Shown here: positions 29,314 through 38,679 of the stretch, in pieces
Layout: each line of letters starts with the position of its first letter
Position numbering within the stretch: position 1 is the first letter of the stretch
Assembly: GCF_002310815.1 (NCBI RefSeq)
Contig: NZ_CP011032.1
Span: 846,001-910,000 of the forward strand
Reading direction: 5' to 3'
DNA length: 64,000 bases
DNA from: Pseudoalteromonas tunicata
GTDB taxonomy: Bacteria; Pseudomonadota; Gammaproteobacteria; Enterobacterales; Alteromonadaceae
Notes under the pieces: generated by a model
Told to the model about the DNA's origin: nothing
The model's database searches: none
Seen by the model: only the letters and a program-made list of their open reading frames with translations
Position numbers and translations under genes: made by a program

Positions 29314-29340
29314 GGCCGACCTCTCAGTTAGAAGTCGGCC
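29314..29340 (-). terminator. Hairpin between rapA and rluA, overlapping the rluA ribosome-binding site
   Basis: GGCCGAC and GTCGGCC (29334-29340 and 29314-29320 on the minus strand) form a seven-base-pair GC-rich stem with a 13-base loop. It may be a weak rapA terminator, but the following bases are TTGTTAC rather than a T-run and are the first codons of rluA. The last G of the AGAGG ribosome-binding site is in the stem, so it could also limit rluA translation. Confidence 0.5.
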
Positions 29341-29355
29341 ATTTTAGTGAAATGC

Positions 29356-32250
29356 TTAGTGAGACACAACAATTAAACGGATAGCGTCTAATTTGAGCTG
29401 GGTTTTATCGATGTGTTGGGCTAAATCATTTTGCTGCTTCACAAAAAACCTAATTTCTTCCTCGCGGATATTTGGATTACATTGTTTGAGAGCGGTCAAA
29501 CGAGCAACTTCATCAGCAAGCGCGACTTCCATATTCGCTTGTGCGCTTGTTTTGAGAGCTTGCATTTGTTGCTCTGCCAAACCTTGTGCTGTGGTAATTA
29601 AGCTATGAATTTGCGGTTGTAGTGCATTGACAAGTTTACTACCCGTTTGGCGACCAACAGCTGAAAGTTGTTGGTTAAATCCTTCAAAGCCGACATTCGC
29701 TGCAAGATTATTACCTGATTTATCGAGCAAAATACGAATCGGTGTTGGTGGTAAAAAACGACCAATTTGCAGCGAATTAGGTGCTGTTGCTTCGGCAATA
29801 TAAATCAGCTCAACAAAAAAGGTGCCTGCAGGCAGCTTTTTGTTTTTCAGTAATGCCACTGAGCTTGAGCCAAAGTTATCATCGGCAATCAACTCCATCG
29901 CACCTTGTACCATAGGGTGATCCCATGAAATAAAGTGAATGTCTTCTTGCGCAAGTGCAGTTTCACGGTCAAAGGTAACCGTAATGCCATCGTCTTTTAA
30001 GCATGGGAATGACGGCACTAACATGTGCTCACTGGGGTGCAGTACAATGCTGTTTTCGCCTTTATCATCTTGATTGACACCAAATACGTCAAAAATCTTG
30101 ATCATAAACATCGCCAAATGTGTTTCGTTATCACGAGCTGCAATGGCTTCAACTAATTGTTCAGCACGGCCTTGACCACTTGAATGTAGCTCTAACAAAC
30201 GGTCGCGCCCTTGTTCCATTTTGTTTTTCAGCACTTTGTTTTGCTTTTCAACTTGCTCAAGTAATGGGTCGAGTTCGTCTTCATCACAATTGTGAGTCGC
30301 AATAAGTTCAAGTAATTCTTCTGAGAATTGCTGATACAGTAATTGGCCTGTGCTTGAGGTATGCTCAAAACCATTGATCCCTTCGTGATACCAGCGATAC
30401 AAGACTTCTTGTGCGGTATTAGCAAAATATGGCACATGAATTTGCACATCTTCGGTTTGACCAATACGGTCTAAGCGGCCGATACGTTGCTCTAATAAAT
30501 CGGGATTAAGTGGTAAATCAAACAATACTAAGGTATGGGCAAATTGGAAGTTACGTCCTTCAGAGCCAATTTCAGAACACAGTAAAACTTGAGCTGCATT
30601 ATCTTCGCTGGCAAAAAATGCTGCTGCGCGGTCACGTTCAATAATGCTCATGCCTTCATGGAAAACGGCCGCTTTAATGGCTTCGCGTTCACGTAACTCT
30701 TGCTCAAGAGTTAAAGCTGTTTGTGCATGGGCGCAAATTACTAGTACTTTTTCGCGTTTTAACTCTAACAATTTATCAATCAGCCAATCGACTCGTGGGT
30801 CGAATTTAGCCCATGTAGCGCTACCGCCTTCAAATTCTTGATAAATTTGCTCAGGGAAAAGGGCGCGAAGCGCTCTTTTTTCGGCACTTGGTGATCCACC
30901 TAAGTTGCCCATCACTGACATAGCCGTTTGGTACTGTTTTGGCATGGTCATTGGGTGAGCACTGAGTTTTCGCTCTGGGAAACCACAAATGCCCGAACGG
31001 CTATTTCTAAATAAAATGCGACCTGTACCGTGGCGATCGAGTAGTTGAGATAATATTTCTTTACGTGCTTGTTCATCACCTTGCGATACTTTGGCTAATA
31101 ACTCGGTAATGTTTGTGTGCGATAACAAGCCTTCAAGAGTTTCTTGAGCTTGTGCTGTTATGTTTTGCTCAGCCAATAGTTGATTGGCGGCATCGGCTAC
31201 TTCTTTGTAATGGCTTTCTTCTTCAACAAAGGCGTCGTAATCATAAAAACGATCGGGATCAAGCAGTTTTAACCGGGCAAAATGGCTTTCGTGACCAAGT
31301 TGTTCAGGCGTTGCAGTTAATAAAATAAGGCCTTTAATATCTTGGCTGAGCGCTTCGATGCGCAGGTATTCGGTGCTTGGTTTATTTTTGTCAAAACGTA
31401 AGTGATGCGCTTCATCAACCACTAGTAAGTCCCAATCTGCCATGGTTGCTTTTTCAAACCAGGTTTTTTTCTTGGTGATGAATTCAAGGCTTACTAAAAC
31501 GAGCTGTTCTGTTTCAAAAGGATTAAATGAATCGGCATACGCTTCGGTACAGCGCTCTTCATCAAAAATCGAAAACTTTAAGTTAAAACGGCGCAGCATT
31601 TCAACTAACCACTGATGCTGAAGGTTTTCAGGCACCACAATCAAAATACGATTTGCTCGTCCGCTTAATAGTTGCTGGTGGATGATCATGCCAGCTTCGA
31701 TAGTTTTACCTAAACCTACTTCGTCAGAGAGTAATACTCTTGGTGCAAAGCGTTTGCCGACTTCTTCAGCAATATAAAGCTGATGCGGGATTAGGCTCGC
31801 GCGAGGACCAACTAAGCCACGCAAAGAGGATTGTTGATTTTGATGCTGGTGCTGCCAAGTTTGATAACGCAAAGTAAAGCGTTCAAAGCGGTCAATTTGC
31901 CCTGCAAATAAACGGTCTTGTGGGTGGTTAAATTTGATGAAATGATCTAAAAAAGTTTCTTTTAATTGTGCCGGCTCATCGGTATCAACACGAGTACCGT
32001 GATAACACAAAATACCATTTTGTTCAGTGCAAGAGTCAACTAACAACTCCCACTCATCGATAGAACGAATTTTATCCCCTGGATTAAATACAACACGCGT
32101 TACAGGCGCTTCTTGAATGGAATAAAGGCGGTTATCGCCTGTGGCTGGAAAAAGTATAGTAACGTTACGGCCTTCAACCGCAACAACCGTACCTAGCCCT
32201 AAATCTGATTCAGTATCACTAATCCAACGCTGACCTAAGGAAAAATTCAT
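29356..32250 (-). CDS. rapA: RNA-polymerase-associated ATPase RapA
   Basis: RapA (HepA) is a Swi2/Snf2 ATPase that binds RNA polymerase and helps it recycle after transcription. The 964-residue product (968 in E. coli) has N-terminal Tudor-like domains (FSLGQRWISDTESDLGLG), Walker A DEVGLGKTIEAGM, DEAH box VVDEAHHLRF, TATPEQLGHE, and the helicase C motifs SEIGSEGRNFQ and QRIGRLDRIGQ, followed by the RapA-specific C-terminal region. GAGAG precedes the ATG. It is divergent from the PhoH-family gene. Confidence 0.97.
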   Translation of the reverse strand: MNFSLGQRWISDTESDLGLGTVVAVEGRNVTILFPATGDNRLYSIQEAPVTRVVFNPGDKIRSIDEWELLVDSCTEQNGILCYHGTRVDTDEPAQLKETFLDHFIKFNHPQDRLFAGQIDRFERFTLRYQTWQHQHQNQQSSLRGLVGPRASLIPHQLYIAEEVGKRFAPRVLLSDEVGLGKTIEAGMIIHQQLLSGRANRILIVVPENLQHQWLVEMLRRFNLKFSIFDEERCTEAYADSFNPFETEQLVLVSLEFITKKKTWFEKATMADWDLLVVDEAHHLRFDKNKPSTEYLRIEALSQDIKGLILLTATPEQLGHESHFARLKLLDPDRFYDYDAFVEEESHYKEVADAANQLLAEQNITAQAQETLEGLLSHTNITELLAKVSQGDEQARKEILSQLLDRHGTGRILFRNSRSGICGFPERKLSAHPMTMPKQYQTAMSVMGNLGGSPSAEKRALRALFPEQIYQEFEGGSATWAKFDPRVDWLIDKLLELKREKVLVICAHAQTALTLEQELREREAIKAAVFHEGMSIIERDRAAAFFASEDNAAQVLLCSEIGSEGRNFQFAHTLVLFDLPLNPDLLEQRIGRLDRIGQTEDVQIHVPYFANTAQEVLYRWYHEGINGFEHTSSTGQLLYQQFSEELLELIATHNCDEDELDPLLEQVEKQNKVLKNKMEQGRDRLLELHSSGQGRAEQLVEAIAARDNETHLAMFMIKIFDVFGVNQDDKGENSIVLHPSEHMLVPSFPCLKDDGITVTFDRETALAQEDIHFISWDHPMVQGAMELIADDNFGSSSVALLKNKKLPAGTFFVELIYIAEATAPNSLQIGRFLPPTPIRILLDKSGNNLAANVGFEGFNQQLSAVGRQTGSKLVNALQPQIHSLITTAQGLAEQQMQALKTSAQANMEVALADEVARLTALKQCNPNIREEEIRFFVKQQNDLAQHIDKTQLKLDAIRLIVVSH

Positions 32251-32495
32251 CGACTCTCTTGACCCTTTTGAAAAAAGGCGGCTATGTTACCCCTAATAAG
32301 CCTGCCTTTCACCTGTTATTTTTACTCTCTGAAGGCCTTTAACCTTTAAGCGAGTGGGGTTATGTATTAAATGTAACCACAGCCTTCATTTGACTCAGTT
32401 TTTTATTACTAAATTGTAATAAAAACGCCTCTTTTGAGAAATAGACTAAACTTGAAGTAAAGCAGAAAAATCATAAAACAGAAGGAAGGTATTTT

Positions 32496-33893
32496 ATGGG
32501 AAAAATGCAAACAGACGAAAAAAAAATGTATGTACTTGATACTAACGTACTCCTCCACGAACCTCTCGCTTTTTTATCTTTTGAAGAACACGATGTAATC
32601 ATCCCCATGACGGTATTAGAAGAACTCGATCATATTAAAGATCGCAAAAAGGATGTCAGTCGTGATGCACGTGTTGCAATTCGCTCTTTAGAAGGTATTT
32701 TGCATAACGCGACTCCTGAACAGATGATTGATGGGGTGGCGCTGCCAAGTACTAGCGTAGATACTCGAGCGCAAAATGGTAAATTGATCATTGTGAATGA
32801 TCATTTATTTGCTGAAGAAATTTCAGGGTTACCGGGCAATGAAAATGATCATCGTATTATCAATAGTGCTGTGCATCTGCAAAATCAGCATCCAGATGTC
32901 AAAGTGGTGCTTGTCACCAAAGATATCAATATGCGTCTTAAAGCCAAAGGAGCTGGACTTAAATTTGTTGAAGATTATCGGACTGATCAACTTATAGATG
33001 ACATAAGTTTGCTTAGCTCAGGTTATAAAAAATTTAGTGGTGATTTTTGGCAAACTGTGGGGCAGTGTAAAAGCGATCAAGATGGGCGAGAACTACACCA
33101 TACGGTGACCAAAGATTTAATTGGTGAAGTCTTTATTAATGAATATTTAATTGATGAGACGGGGCACTTTGCTGCTCGAGTTGAGTCGTTTACAGATACA
33201 GATGTGACCTTGCTTGATTTAGGCCATGAGCGACTGATGTCTCGTATGGCATGGGGGGTTAGGCCTAAAAATATTTATCAGGCAATGGCGATGAATGCAT
33301 TGCTCGATACTCATATGGACTTGGTGATTTTAACCGGTCCCGCTGGCTGCGGTAAAACCTTACTTGCATTGGCCTGCGCGCTTGAGCTTGTAATTGAGCA
33401 AGGTATTTACGATAAAGTCATTGTGACGCGAAATACGCCAGAGATTGCTGAATCAATTGGCTATTTACCCGGTACCGAAGAAGAAAAAATGGCGCCTTGG
33501 CTTGCTGCAATCACCGACTCACTCGAGGTGCTACATAAAAGCGACCAAAATCCGGTTTCAAGTCGCAACTACATTATGGAAAAAGCGAATATTCAGTTTA
33601 AGTCGGTTAACTTTATGCGTGGACGTAGCATTCAAAATGCAATAGTGATTTTAGATGAAAGCCAAAACCTCACAGCGGCGCAACTTAAAACCATTATTAC
33701 CCGCTGTGGCGAAGGTACAAAACTGATCTGCTCTGGTAACTTGGCACAAATAGACAGTAATTACCTAACACCGGTTACATCAGGGTTAACTTATTTGGTT
33801 GAGCGCTTTAAAAACTTTGAAGGCAGTGCCACGGTTAACTTAAATGGAGTTGTACGTAGCCGTTTAGCGGCATTCGCTGAAGAAAATTTATAA
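32496..33893 (+). CDS. PIN-domain / PhoH-family ATPase
   Basis: The protein has 465 residues. Residues 10-150 are a PIN ribonuclease domain (YVLDTNVLLHEP, IPMTVLEELD, and the late acidic VTKDINMRLKAKG). Residues 240-460 are a PhoH ATPase with Walker A TGPAGCGKT and Walker B VILDESQN. PIN-PhoH (PhoH2-type) proteins are thought to act as RNA helicase/nucleases; the physiological role in gammaproteobacteria is unclear. AAGGAAGG lies upstream of ATG 32496. It is monocistronic and followed by a long palindrome. Confidence 0.92.
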   Translation: MGKMQTDEKKMYVLDTNVLLHEPLAFLSFEEHDVIIPMTVLEELDHIKDRKKDVSRDARVAIRSLEGILHNATPEQMIDGVALPSTSVDTRAQNGKLIIVNDHLFAEEISGLPGNENDHRIINSAVHLQNQHPDVKVVLVTKDINMRLKAKGAGLKFVEDYRTDQLIDDISLLSSGYKKFSGDFWQTVGQCKSDQDGRELHHTVTKDLIGEVFINEYLIDETGHFAARVESFTDTDVTLLDLGHERLMSRMAWGVRPKNIYQAMAMNALLDTHMDLVILTGPAGCGKTLLALACALELVIEQGIYDKVIVTRNTPEIAESIGYLPGTEEEKMAPWLAAITDSLEVLHKSDQNPVSSRNYIMEKANIQFKSVNFMRGRSIQNAIVILDESQNLTAAQLKTIITRCGEGTKLICSGNLAQIDSNYLTPVTSGLTYLVERFKNFEGSATVNLNGVVRSRLAAFAEENL

Positions 33894-33898
33894 AACGG

Positions 33899-33934
33899 TG
33901 ATAACAGACACGGCATTTGCCGTGTCTGTTATCA
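33899..33934 (+). terminator. Long perfect inverted repeat after the PIN-PhoH gene
   Basis: A 17-base-pair perfect stem, left arm 33899-33915 and right arm 33918-33934, has only two T between the arms. It starts five bases after the stop codon. It would form a very stable RNA hairpin at the 3' end of the mRNA, but no T-run follows (AATGGTC), so it is either an atypical terminator, a decay-protecting stem, or a protein-binding palindrome. Confidence 0.6.
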
Positions 33935-34080
33935 AATGGTCAACAATTTGAAAAATTTATAATAATTACTTTAGTAATATCAATATTTAGCTTTATAGTA
34001 AGACTTAGCTATTAGATAAACTCGTTATCTGAGTGGTATGAATGATCGAAATGGTAAAACTAGATAACATTGGGGAACAA

Positions 34081-34980
34081 ATGGAACGTGCGTTAATTTT
34101 AGTTGTTGATGATGATCCATTAAACCTAGTGGTATTAAAACAAACACTACAAAAATATTACCGTGTTCTCTCTGCCAGTAATGGCCAAGAAGCGTTGGAT
34201 GTCGTGTCCTCAAATACGATTGATTTAATTTTACTTGATATCAAAATGCCTAAAATGGATGGCTATCAGGTTTTAAAAAAATTAAAAAACTCACCGCAAA
34301 CTCAGTCTATCCCTGTTATTTTTATCTCTGCAAATGACTCTCATGCTGATGAAGCTAAAGGCCTAGAAATGGGGGCGATGGATTATATAACCAAGCCATT
34401 CAGTCCACCAATTGTATTAGTGCGAGTTAAAAACCAGCTCACAATTAAACAAAAAAATGATTTACTTGAAAAGTTAGTTTCTATTGATGGGTTAACCGAA
34501 ATTAATAACCGTCGTTTTTTTGATGAAAATATTACCAAAGAATGGCGCCGTGCCTCCCGTTCAGGTGAAGAGATGTCAATGTTACTCATTGATATCGACC
34601 ATTTTAAATTATTTAACGATAATTATGGTCATCGTGCAGGTGATGAGTGTTTAAAAATGGTGGCATCAACATTAAAATCACTGTGCCAACGAGGAAGTGA
34701 TTTTGTAGCTCGATATGGTGGAGAGGAGTTTGCTGCGGTGTTTTCACCTTGTCATTTAGATGATGCGATTAAACAAGCCGAACGGTTACAAAAAGCAGTG
34801 TATGATTTATCAATTCCTCATAAGTTTTCTAGTACAGCCTCGGTTGTCACTATTAGTATTGGGGTTGCAAGTTCGAATTTAAACGGTGTAAACAGTGTTG
34901 AGAGTTTAATTGAAATGGCTGATAAAGGACTTTATTTAGCTAAAGATTCAGGTCGAAATCAGGTTAAAAGTTATACTTAA
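34081..34980 (+). CDS. Response regulator with GGDEF diguanylate cyclase domain
   Basis: The product has 299 residues from ATG 34081, which has GGGGA upstream; an ATG at 34042 would add 13 residues before the receiver strand. Residues 4-118 are a CheY-like receiver with phospho-acceptor D53 (LLDIKMPKMDG) and the Lys of ITKPF. Residues 135-299 are GGDEF, active-site variant GGEEF (213-217), with the inhibitory I-site RGSD (204-207) five residues before. It should make c-di-GMP when phosphorylated, like PleD/WspR types. No cognate histidine kinase is adjacent. Confidence 0.93.
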   Translation: MERALILVVDDDPLNLVVLKQTLQKYYRVLSASNGQEALDVVSSNTIDLILLDIKMPKMDGYQVLKKLKNSPQTQSIPVIFISANDSHADEAKGLEMGAMDYITKPFSPPIVLVRVKNQLTIKQKNDLLEKLVSIDGLTEINNRRFFDENITKEWRRASRSGEEMSMLLIDIDHFKLFNDNYGHRAGDECLKMVASTLKSLCQRGSDFVARYGGEEFAAVFSPCHLDDAIKQAERLQKAVYDLSIPHKFSSTASVVTISIGVASSNLNGVNSVESLIEMADKGLYLAKDSGRNQVKSYT

Positions 34981-35159
34981 CGTTGCAACGCTAACAGCGC
35001 AGAATTAACTTGCGATTTACCCCTATTGCTGTTGACGCGTCAATCCATCTTGTTATCTTTAAAATCACTGGTTAAAAATCAATTAGATAAGTACTTTTAA
35101 TTTAATATTTTGGAACGTTTTTTCTCCGGAGCAGAGGCTATTTAGTTCGTTGCTATTGG
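34981..35159. other. Intergenic region with two short palindromes
   Basis: Between the converging cyclase and transglutaminase-like genes lie CGTTGCAACG (34981-34990), immediately after the stop codon, and TTGACGCGTCAA (35032-35043). Both are perfect palindromes. No T-run terminator and no gene is visible. Confidence 0.4.
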
Positions 35160-36095
35160 TTAAAATAACTCATGATAATAACTTTGAGTATTAACGTATT
35201 GCGCTGAACTTGGAGCAATTTCGGCCAATGGAATAAGCGCAGGCCCCACAGGTTCTGCCAGTAAATAATGCAGCCCTTCAATATCTGTGAATTCGTCACT
35301 TTTTAACTTTGGTAACTGAAATCCTATTAATGCATGCTCGGGTAAGTAAATAAAAGCAATACTTAAGCGAGGATAAATATTTTTTAAAATAGCTCCTAGT
35401 AGCACCATTTTACTATCACAATCGCCACTATTTTCACTAATGACTTTAAGCGGTGGATTAAAGCCTGAACCATTGGATGTTTTTCTATCTTCGAGTGCTT
35501 GATAGGGAATTGATTGCACCCAATTGAGCGTAAAATTAATCACATCTCTTGGTCGGTGGTATTGAAGCTGACTTTTAATGGCATCTGCTATCGGTGTTAT
35601 TTGTTCAATGGCCTCTGCGGCAAATTGCACATGATCAACCTTAATGCTTTTGCCATACCAAGGGCTATTAAATGCAATATAACTCAAGTCTTTTAGCAAT
35701 GCTTGTTGAGCATTTTTTTCGGTATTACTGAGTGCTAATCGAACTTCACGGGTTAATTCTGGTTTTTTCGTTGTGATGCTATAACTGAGTTTATTATGAT
35801 TTTTTTTAAATTTAATTTTAACTTCACGGGGATTGTAAGTGCTGGCTTTATCAAGCAGTGCTTGATAAACAGAATTTAGTACTAAATTTGGTTCATAACG
35901 TTTAAAGCGCCGATTGGCATTATTGATCACATTACTATCGAGTTCAAAAGACAAGCTTTGGGGTTGATCATTGGCATCTTGCCAGCGGTAATTATAAACA
36001 ATGCTGTTCTCGAGTGTTTGCTCGGTCAATTCAAAAGCAGCTAATGCTGAGCCGTAACTAATCGCTAACAGGAGGCTAATAATCAACTTAACCAC
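35160..36095 (-). CDS. Periplasmic transglutaminase-like protein
   Basis: This 311-residue protein has a signal peptide (cut after SALAA). The C-terminal part has a transglutaminase/papain-like catalytic core: Cys226 in NSGDCDSKMVLLGAIL, His254 in YLPEHALIGF and a later Asp (FTDIEGLHY). The N-terminal 150 residues are not recognised. The likely role is peptide cleavage or transfer in the envelope. GTG start with GAGAGG upstream, only 12 bases after the HD-GYP gene stop, so the two are co-transcribed, as with transglutaminase-like peptidases that modulate c-di-GMP systems elsewhere (inference). Confidence 0.75.
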   Translation of the reverse strand: MVKLIISLLLAISYGSALAAFELTEQTLENSIVYNYRWQDANDQPQSLSFELDSNVINNANRRFKRYEPNLVLNSVYQALLDKASTYNPREVKIKFKKNHNKLSYSITTKKPELTREVRLALSNTEKNAQQALLKDLSYIAFNSPWYGKSIKVDHVQFAAEAIEQITPIADAIKSQLQYHRPRDVINFTLNWVQSIPYQALEDRKTSNGSGFNPPLKVISENSGDCDSKMVLLGAILKNIYPRLSIAFIYLPEHALIGFQLPKLKSDEFTDIEGLHYLLAEPVGPALIPLAEIAPSSAQYVNTQSYYHELF

Positions 36096-36107
36096 GAGTG
36101 TTGCCTC

Positions 36108-37691
36108 TCATTTGTTTGGCGAAACATAAGCCGGAATTTCAGATTCGTCAATTTCTTCATTGGCAATGTTAGGGACGAATTTTTTCGCATACTCTAGGTA
36201 CACTTTTTCTTTAATAAAAATATTAAATAAATCAGCATCTATGTGGCTATCTTTAGCCATGAACCCCATGATTTTTAAGCATTCCTTTAAGCTTTTACCT
36301 GGTTTATAAGGGCGATCGGATGCGGTTAATGCTTCAAAAATATCGGCGATGGCCATCATTCGAGCAGGGGGGGACATTTGTTCTTTGGTTAATCCTTTGG
36401 GGTAACCGCTGCCATCCATTTTTTCATGATGCCCGCAGGCATATTCAGGCACGTTTTTAAGATGTTTTGGAAAAGGCAGCGAGTCAAGCATCATCACGGT
36501 GACATCAATATGATGATTGATAATGGTACGCTCAGCGGCTGTTAATGTACCTCGTTGAATTTGTAAACACTGTAACTCATCATCAGTAAAGACGGATTGC
36601 GCAATCCCATTTATGGTGATGTGATATTTTTCGGCAAGTTGTTGAATACGCTCGACACTTTCATTAGGTAAAAACTCACCACCTAAGTTGGTGGTTTGTA
36701 AAAAGGCTCTATCCTCGGCAAGCTGTTGTAATTCTGATGGTAAATCTATATTTAATTCTGGATATTTAAGTGCTTGAAGTTCACGTTGTTGGGCGTAAAT
36801 TTCGAGTTTTGCATCAACAAATTCAATTCGGTCAAAAATGGTTTGTAGTTTTGTTGCTTTGTCCATGACGTATTCAGGAGTCGCTATTTTGCCGCAATCG
36901 TGCAGCCATCCTGCAACATTTAGTGCGTTTTTTTCTGGTTCTGTGAGTTCAAAATCAGCTAAAGGACCATATTGCGCCTTATTTACCGCTTCGGCTAGCA
37001 TCATGGTTAATTCTGGGACTCGTCGACAATGTCCGCCGGTATAAGGTGATTTTTCATCGATAGCGCGCGCAATTACTTTCGCTAAGGATTCAAATAATAC
37101 TTCCATCTCATTAATGAGTTGCTTGTTAGTGAGCGCTACGGCGGCAAGGGATGTCATCGAAAGTACTAAGTCGATTTCTTGTTGATTAAAGGGGACAACT
37201 TCTCCTTGATGTTGGGCGTTAATTAGTTGCAATACGCCGTTTATTTCACCTTCATGATTTTGCATTGGTACGGTAAGGACTGATTTTGTTCTATAACCTG
37301 TTTTTTGATCCATTGCTCGGGCGCCACTCATATCGTGAGAGCACGCTTGGTAGGCATCTTCAATGATAATTGGCTGCTGTGTTGCTGCAGCTAAAGCAAC
37401 GAGCGCATTTTTGTTCACTTCGCCTTGGATATAAATGGGAATATGGTTAAACGGAATTGGTTTTTCCGATGTGCCTCCCATGTATAAGCCTAAAGAGTCG
37501 TTGATCAGGGTTTCAAATTTAAGCTCTTGGTTTGGAGTGATTGAGTAAATTGTGCCGCCATCGGCATGAGTGAGTGCTTTTGCACTACACAAGATATCTT
37601 CGAGTAATTTGGTGGTGTTTTTTTCAGTTGATACGCGATAACTTAGGGCTAATAGCTCCTTTAATGCATCGTCATTATTTAGTAACGGCAT
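36108..37691 (-). CDS. GAF-HD-GYP c-di-GMP phosphodiesterase-like protein
   Basis: The protein has 527 residues. Residues 20-190 are a GAF sensor domain (HADGGTIYSI, VPMQNHEGEINGVLQLIN). Residues 205-500 are an HD-GYP domain, with HD 264-265 (WLHDCGK), HH 393-394 and 421-422, and GYP 429-431 (HHEKMDGSGYPKG). HD-GYP proteins hydrolyse c-di-GMP to GMP. The gap between HDCGK and the next metal His is about 125 residues instead of the usual 25-30, so a helical insertion sits inside the catalytic domain. Cytoplasmic, no membrane segment. Confidence 0.9.
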   Translation of the reverse strand: MPLLNNDDALKELLALSYRVSTEKNTTKLLEDILCSAKALTHADGGTIYSITPNQELKFETLINDSLGLYMGGTSEKPIPFNHIPIYIQGEVNKNALVALAAATQQPIIIEDAYQACSHDMSGARAMDQKTGYRTKSVLTVPMQNHEGEINGVLQLINAQHQGEVVPFNQQEIDLVLSMTSLAAVALTNKQLINEMEVLFESLAKVIARAIDEKSPYTGGHCRRVPELTMMLAEAVNKAQYGPLADFELTEPEKNALNVAGWLHDCGKIATPEYVMDKATKLQTIFDRIEFVDAKLEIYAQQRELQALKYPELNIDLPSELQQLAEDRAFLQTTNLGGEFLPNESVERIQQLAEKYHITINGIAQSVFTDDELQCLQIQRGTLTAAERTIINHHIDVTVMMLDSLPFPKHLKNVPEYACGHHEKMDGSGYPKGLTKEQMSPPARMMAIADIFEALTASDRPYKPGKSLKECLKIMGFMAKDSHIDADLFNIFIKEKVYLEYAKKFVPNIANEEIDESEIPAYVSPNK

Positions 37692-37755
37692 GAGAAAACC
37701 TGACTCAACTTACCAGTGTTAAGCATAGCTCTAAATACTCTGATTTTTTGAATAA

Positions 37756-38577
37756 TCATAAATGAATTACCTGACCTTCTTTTGCAATATCAAATTGCAT
37801 TGGCTGGTTCTTATCATACTGCGCAAGAACGGCATTGAGTTCGTTGTCTGTTCTCTCTGGTGCATGACTATAGAGGATTAATTGTTTAACTTTTGCTGTT
37901 TGACCCAGTGTAATTGCTTGAGCTATCGATGAGTGTCCCCATCCTAGTTTGGACGGCATTTCACTGTCTGTGTATTGAGCGTCATGGATCAATAAATCGA
38001 CATCCGCTAAAAAAGCATGCCATTGGCTCAAACTTGTTTTTAAATTATCTTTAGAATACAGCTCGTTATCAGTTACATAGGCAATTGTTTTATTATCACA
38101 ACTAATTTTATAAGCAAAACCTCCATTTGGATGATTGATGGCTTTTGTAATTATTTCAAATCCAACAATGTTGAGATTAGCGACTTCTTCAGTGAGTGAA
38201 TGAACATGAATTTTGGCGCTGAGTTTTGAAGGTGGCACTGGAAAAAAACTGCGCTCCATTTGTTCTAAAATCGCTTTAGGTTGCATCGGTTCTGTCGGTG
38301 CGCTGTAGATATGAATTGTACGATTAGCTTGATAGGCGGGGACAAAAAAAGGAAAACCCTGAATATGATCCCAATGGTTGTGACTGAGTAAAATATGAAT
38401 AGAGTCGGTTTCTTTTGCTAATCGTTCGCCTAGCAGGCGGATCCCAGTGCCTGAATCTAGAATGAGTTTTTTATTATTTGCTTCTAGTAATACGCATGCC
38501 GTATTGCCACCATAAATCACTGTATTGGGGCCTGGGGTAGGGATGGAGCCTCGGGTACCGTAAAAGGTTACTTTCAT
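37756..38577 (-). CDS. MBL-fold metallo-hydrolase (cyclic-nucleotide PDE-like)
   Basis: The 273-residue protein starts MKVTFYGTRGSIPTPGPNT and has the dinuclear-zinc motif HNHWDHIQG, then NHPNGGFAYKI, VTDNE, LLIHDAQYTDSE, GHSS and YSHAPERTD, a set typical of the MBL subgroup related to cyclic-nucleotide phosphodiesterases and RNase Z. The SxHNHWDH spacing matches proteins found next to GAF/HD-GYP genes. The substrate is unknown. It is upstream of the HD-GYP gene with 64 bases between, so possibly co-transcribed. Confidence 0.82.
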   Translation of the reverse strand: MKVTFYGTRGSIPTPGPNTVIYGGNTACVLLEANNKKLILDSGTGIRLLGERLAKETDSIHILLSHNHWDHIQGFPFFVPAYQANRTIHIYSAPTEPMQPKAILEQMERSFFPVPPSKLSAKIHVHSLTEEVANLNIVGFEIITKAINHPNGGFAYKISCDNKTIAYVTDNELYSKDNLKTSLSQWHAFLADVDLLIHDAQYTDSEMPSKLGWGHSSIAQAITLGQTAKVKQLILYSHAPERTDNELNAVLAQYDKNQPMQFDIAKEGQVIHL

Positions 38578-38637
38578 TTTTATTTCGCTTGTAATTATTT
38601 AAAGAAATCACAAGGCTAAGTCATTGAGCTAAAAGAA

Positions 38638-38665
38638 AACAAGAAGGCTCAGCCTTCTTGTTTTA
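38638..38665. terminator. Terminator between DUF885 and MBL genes
   Basis: AACAAGAAGGC (38638-38648) pairs with GCCTTCTTGTT (38652-38662) around a three-base loop, followed by T on the plus strand. On the minus strand, the direction of the DUF885 gene that ends at 38680, the stem is followed by TTTCTTTT. Confidence 0.85.
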
Positions 38666-38679
38666 TAGTGAAAAATGGC

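Noticed and set aside
29393..29608. Plus-strand frame rich in Cys and Ser inside rapA
   Set aside because: Antisense to the conserved RapA C-terminus, with no start signals.
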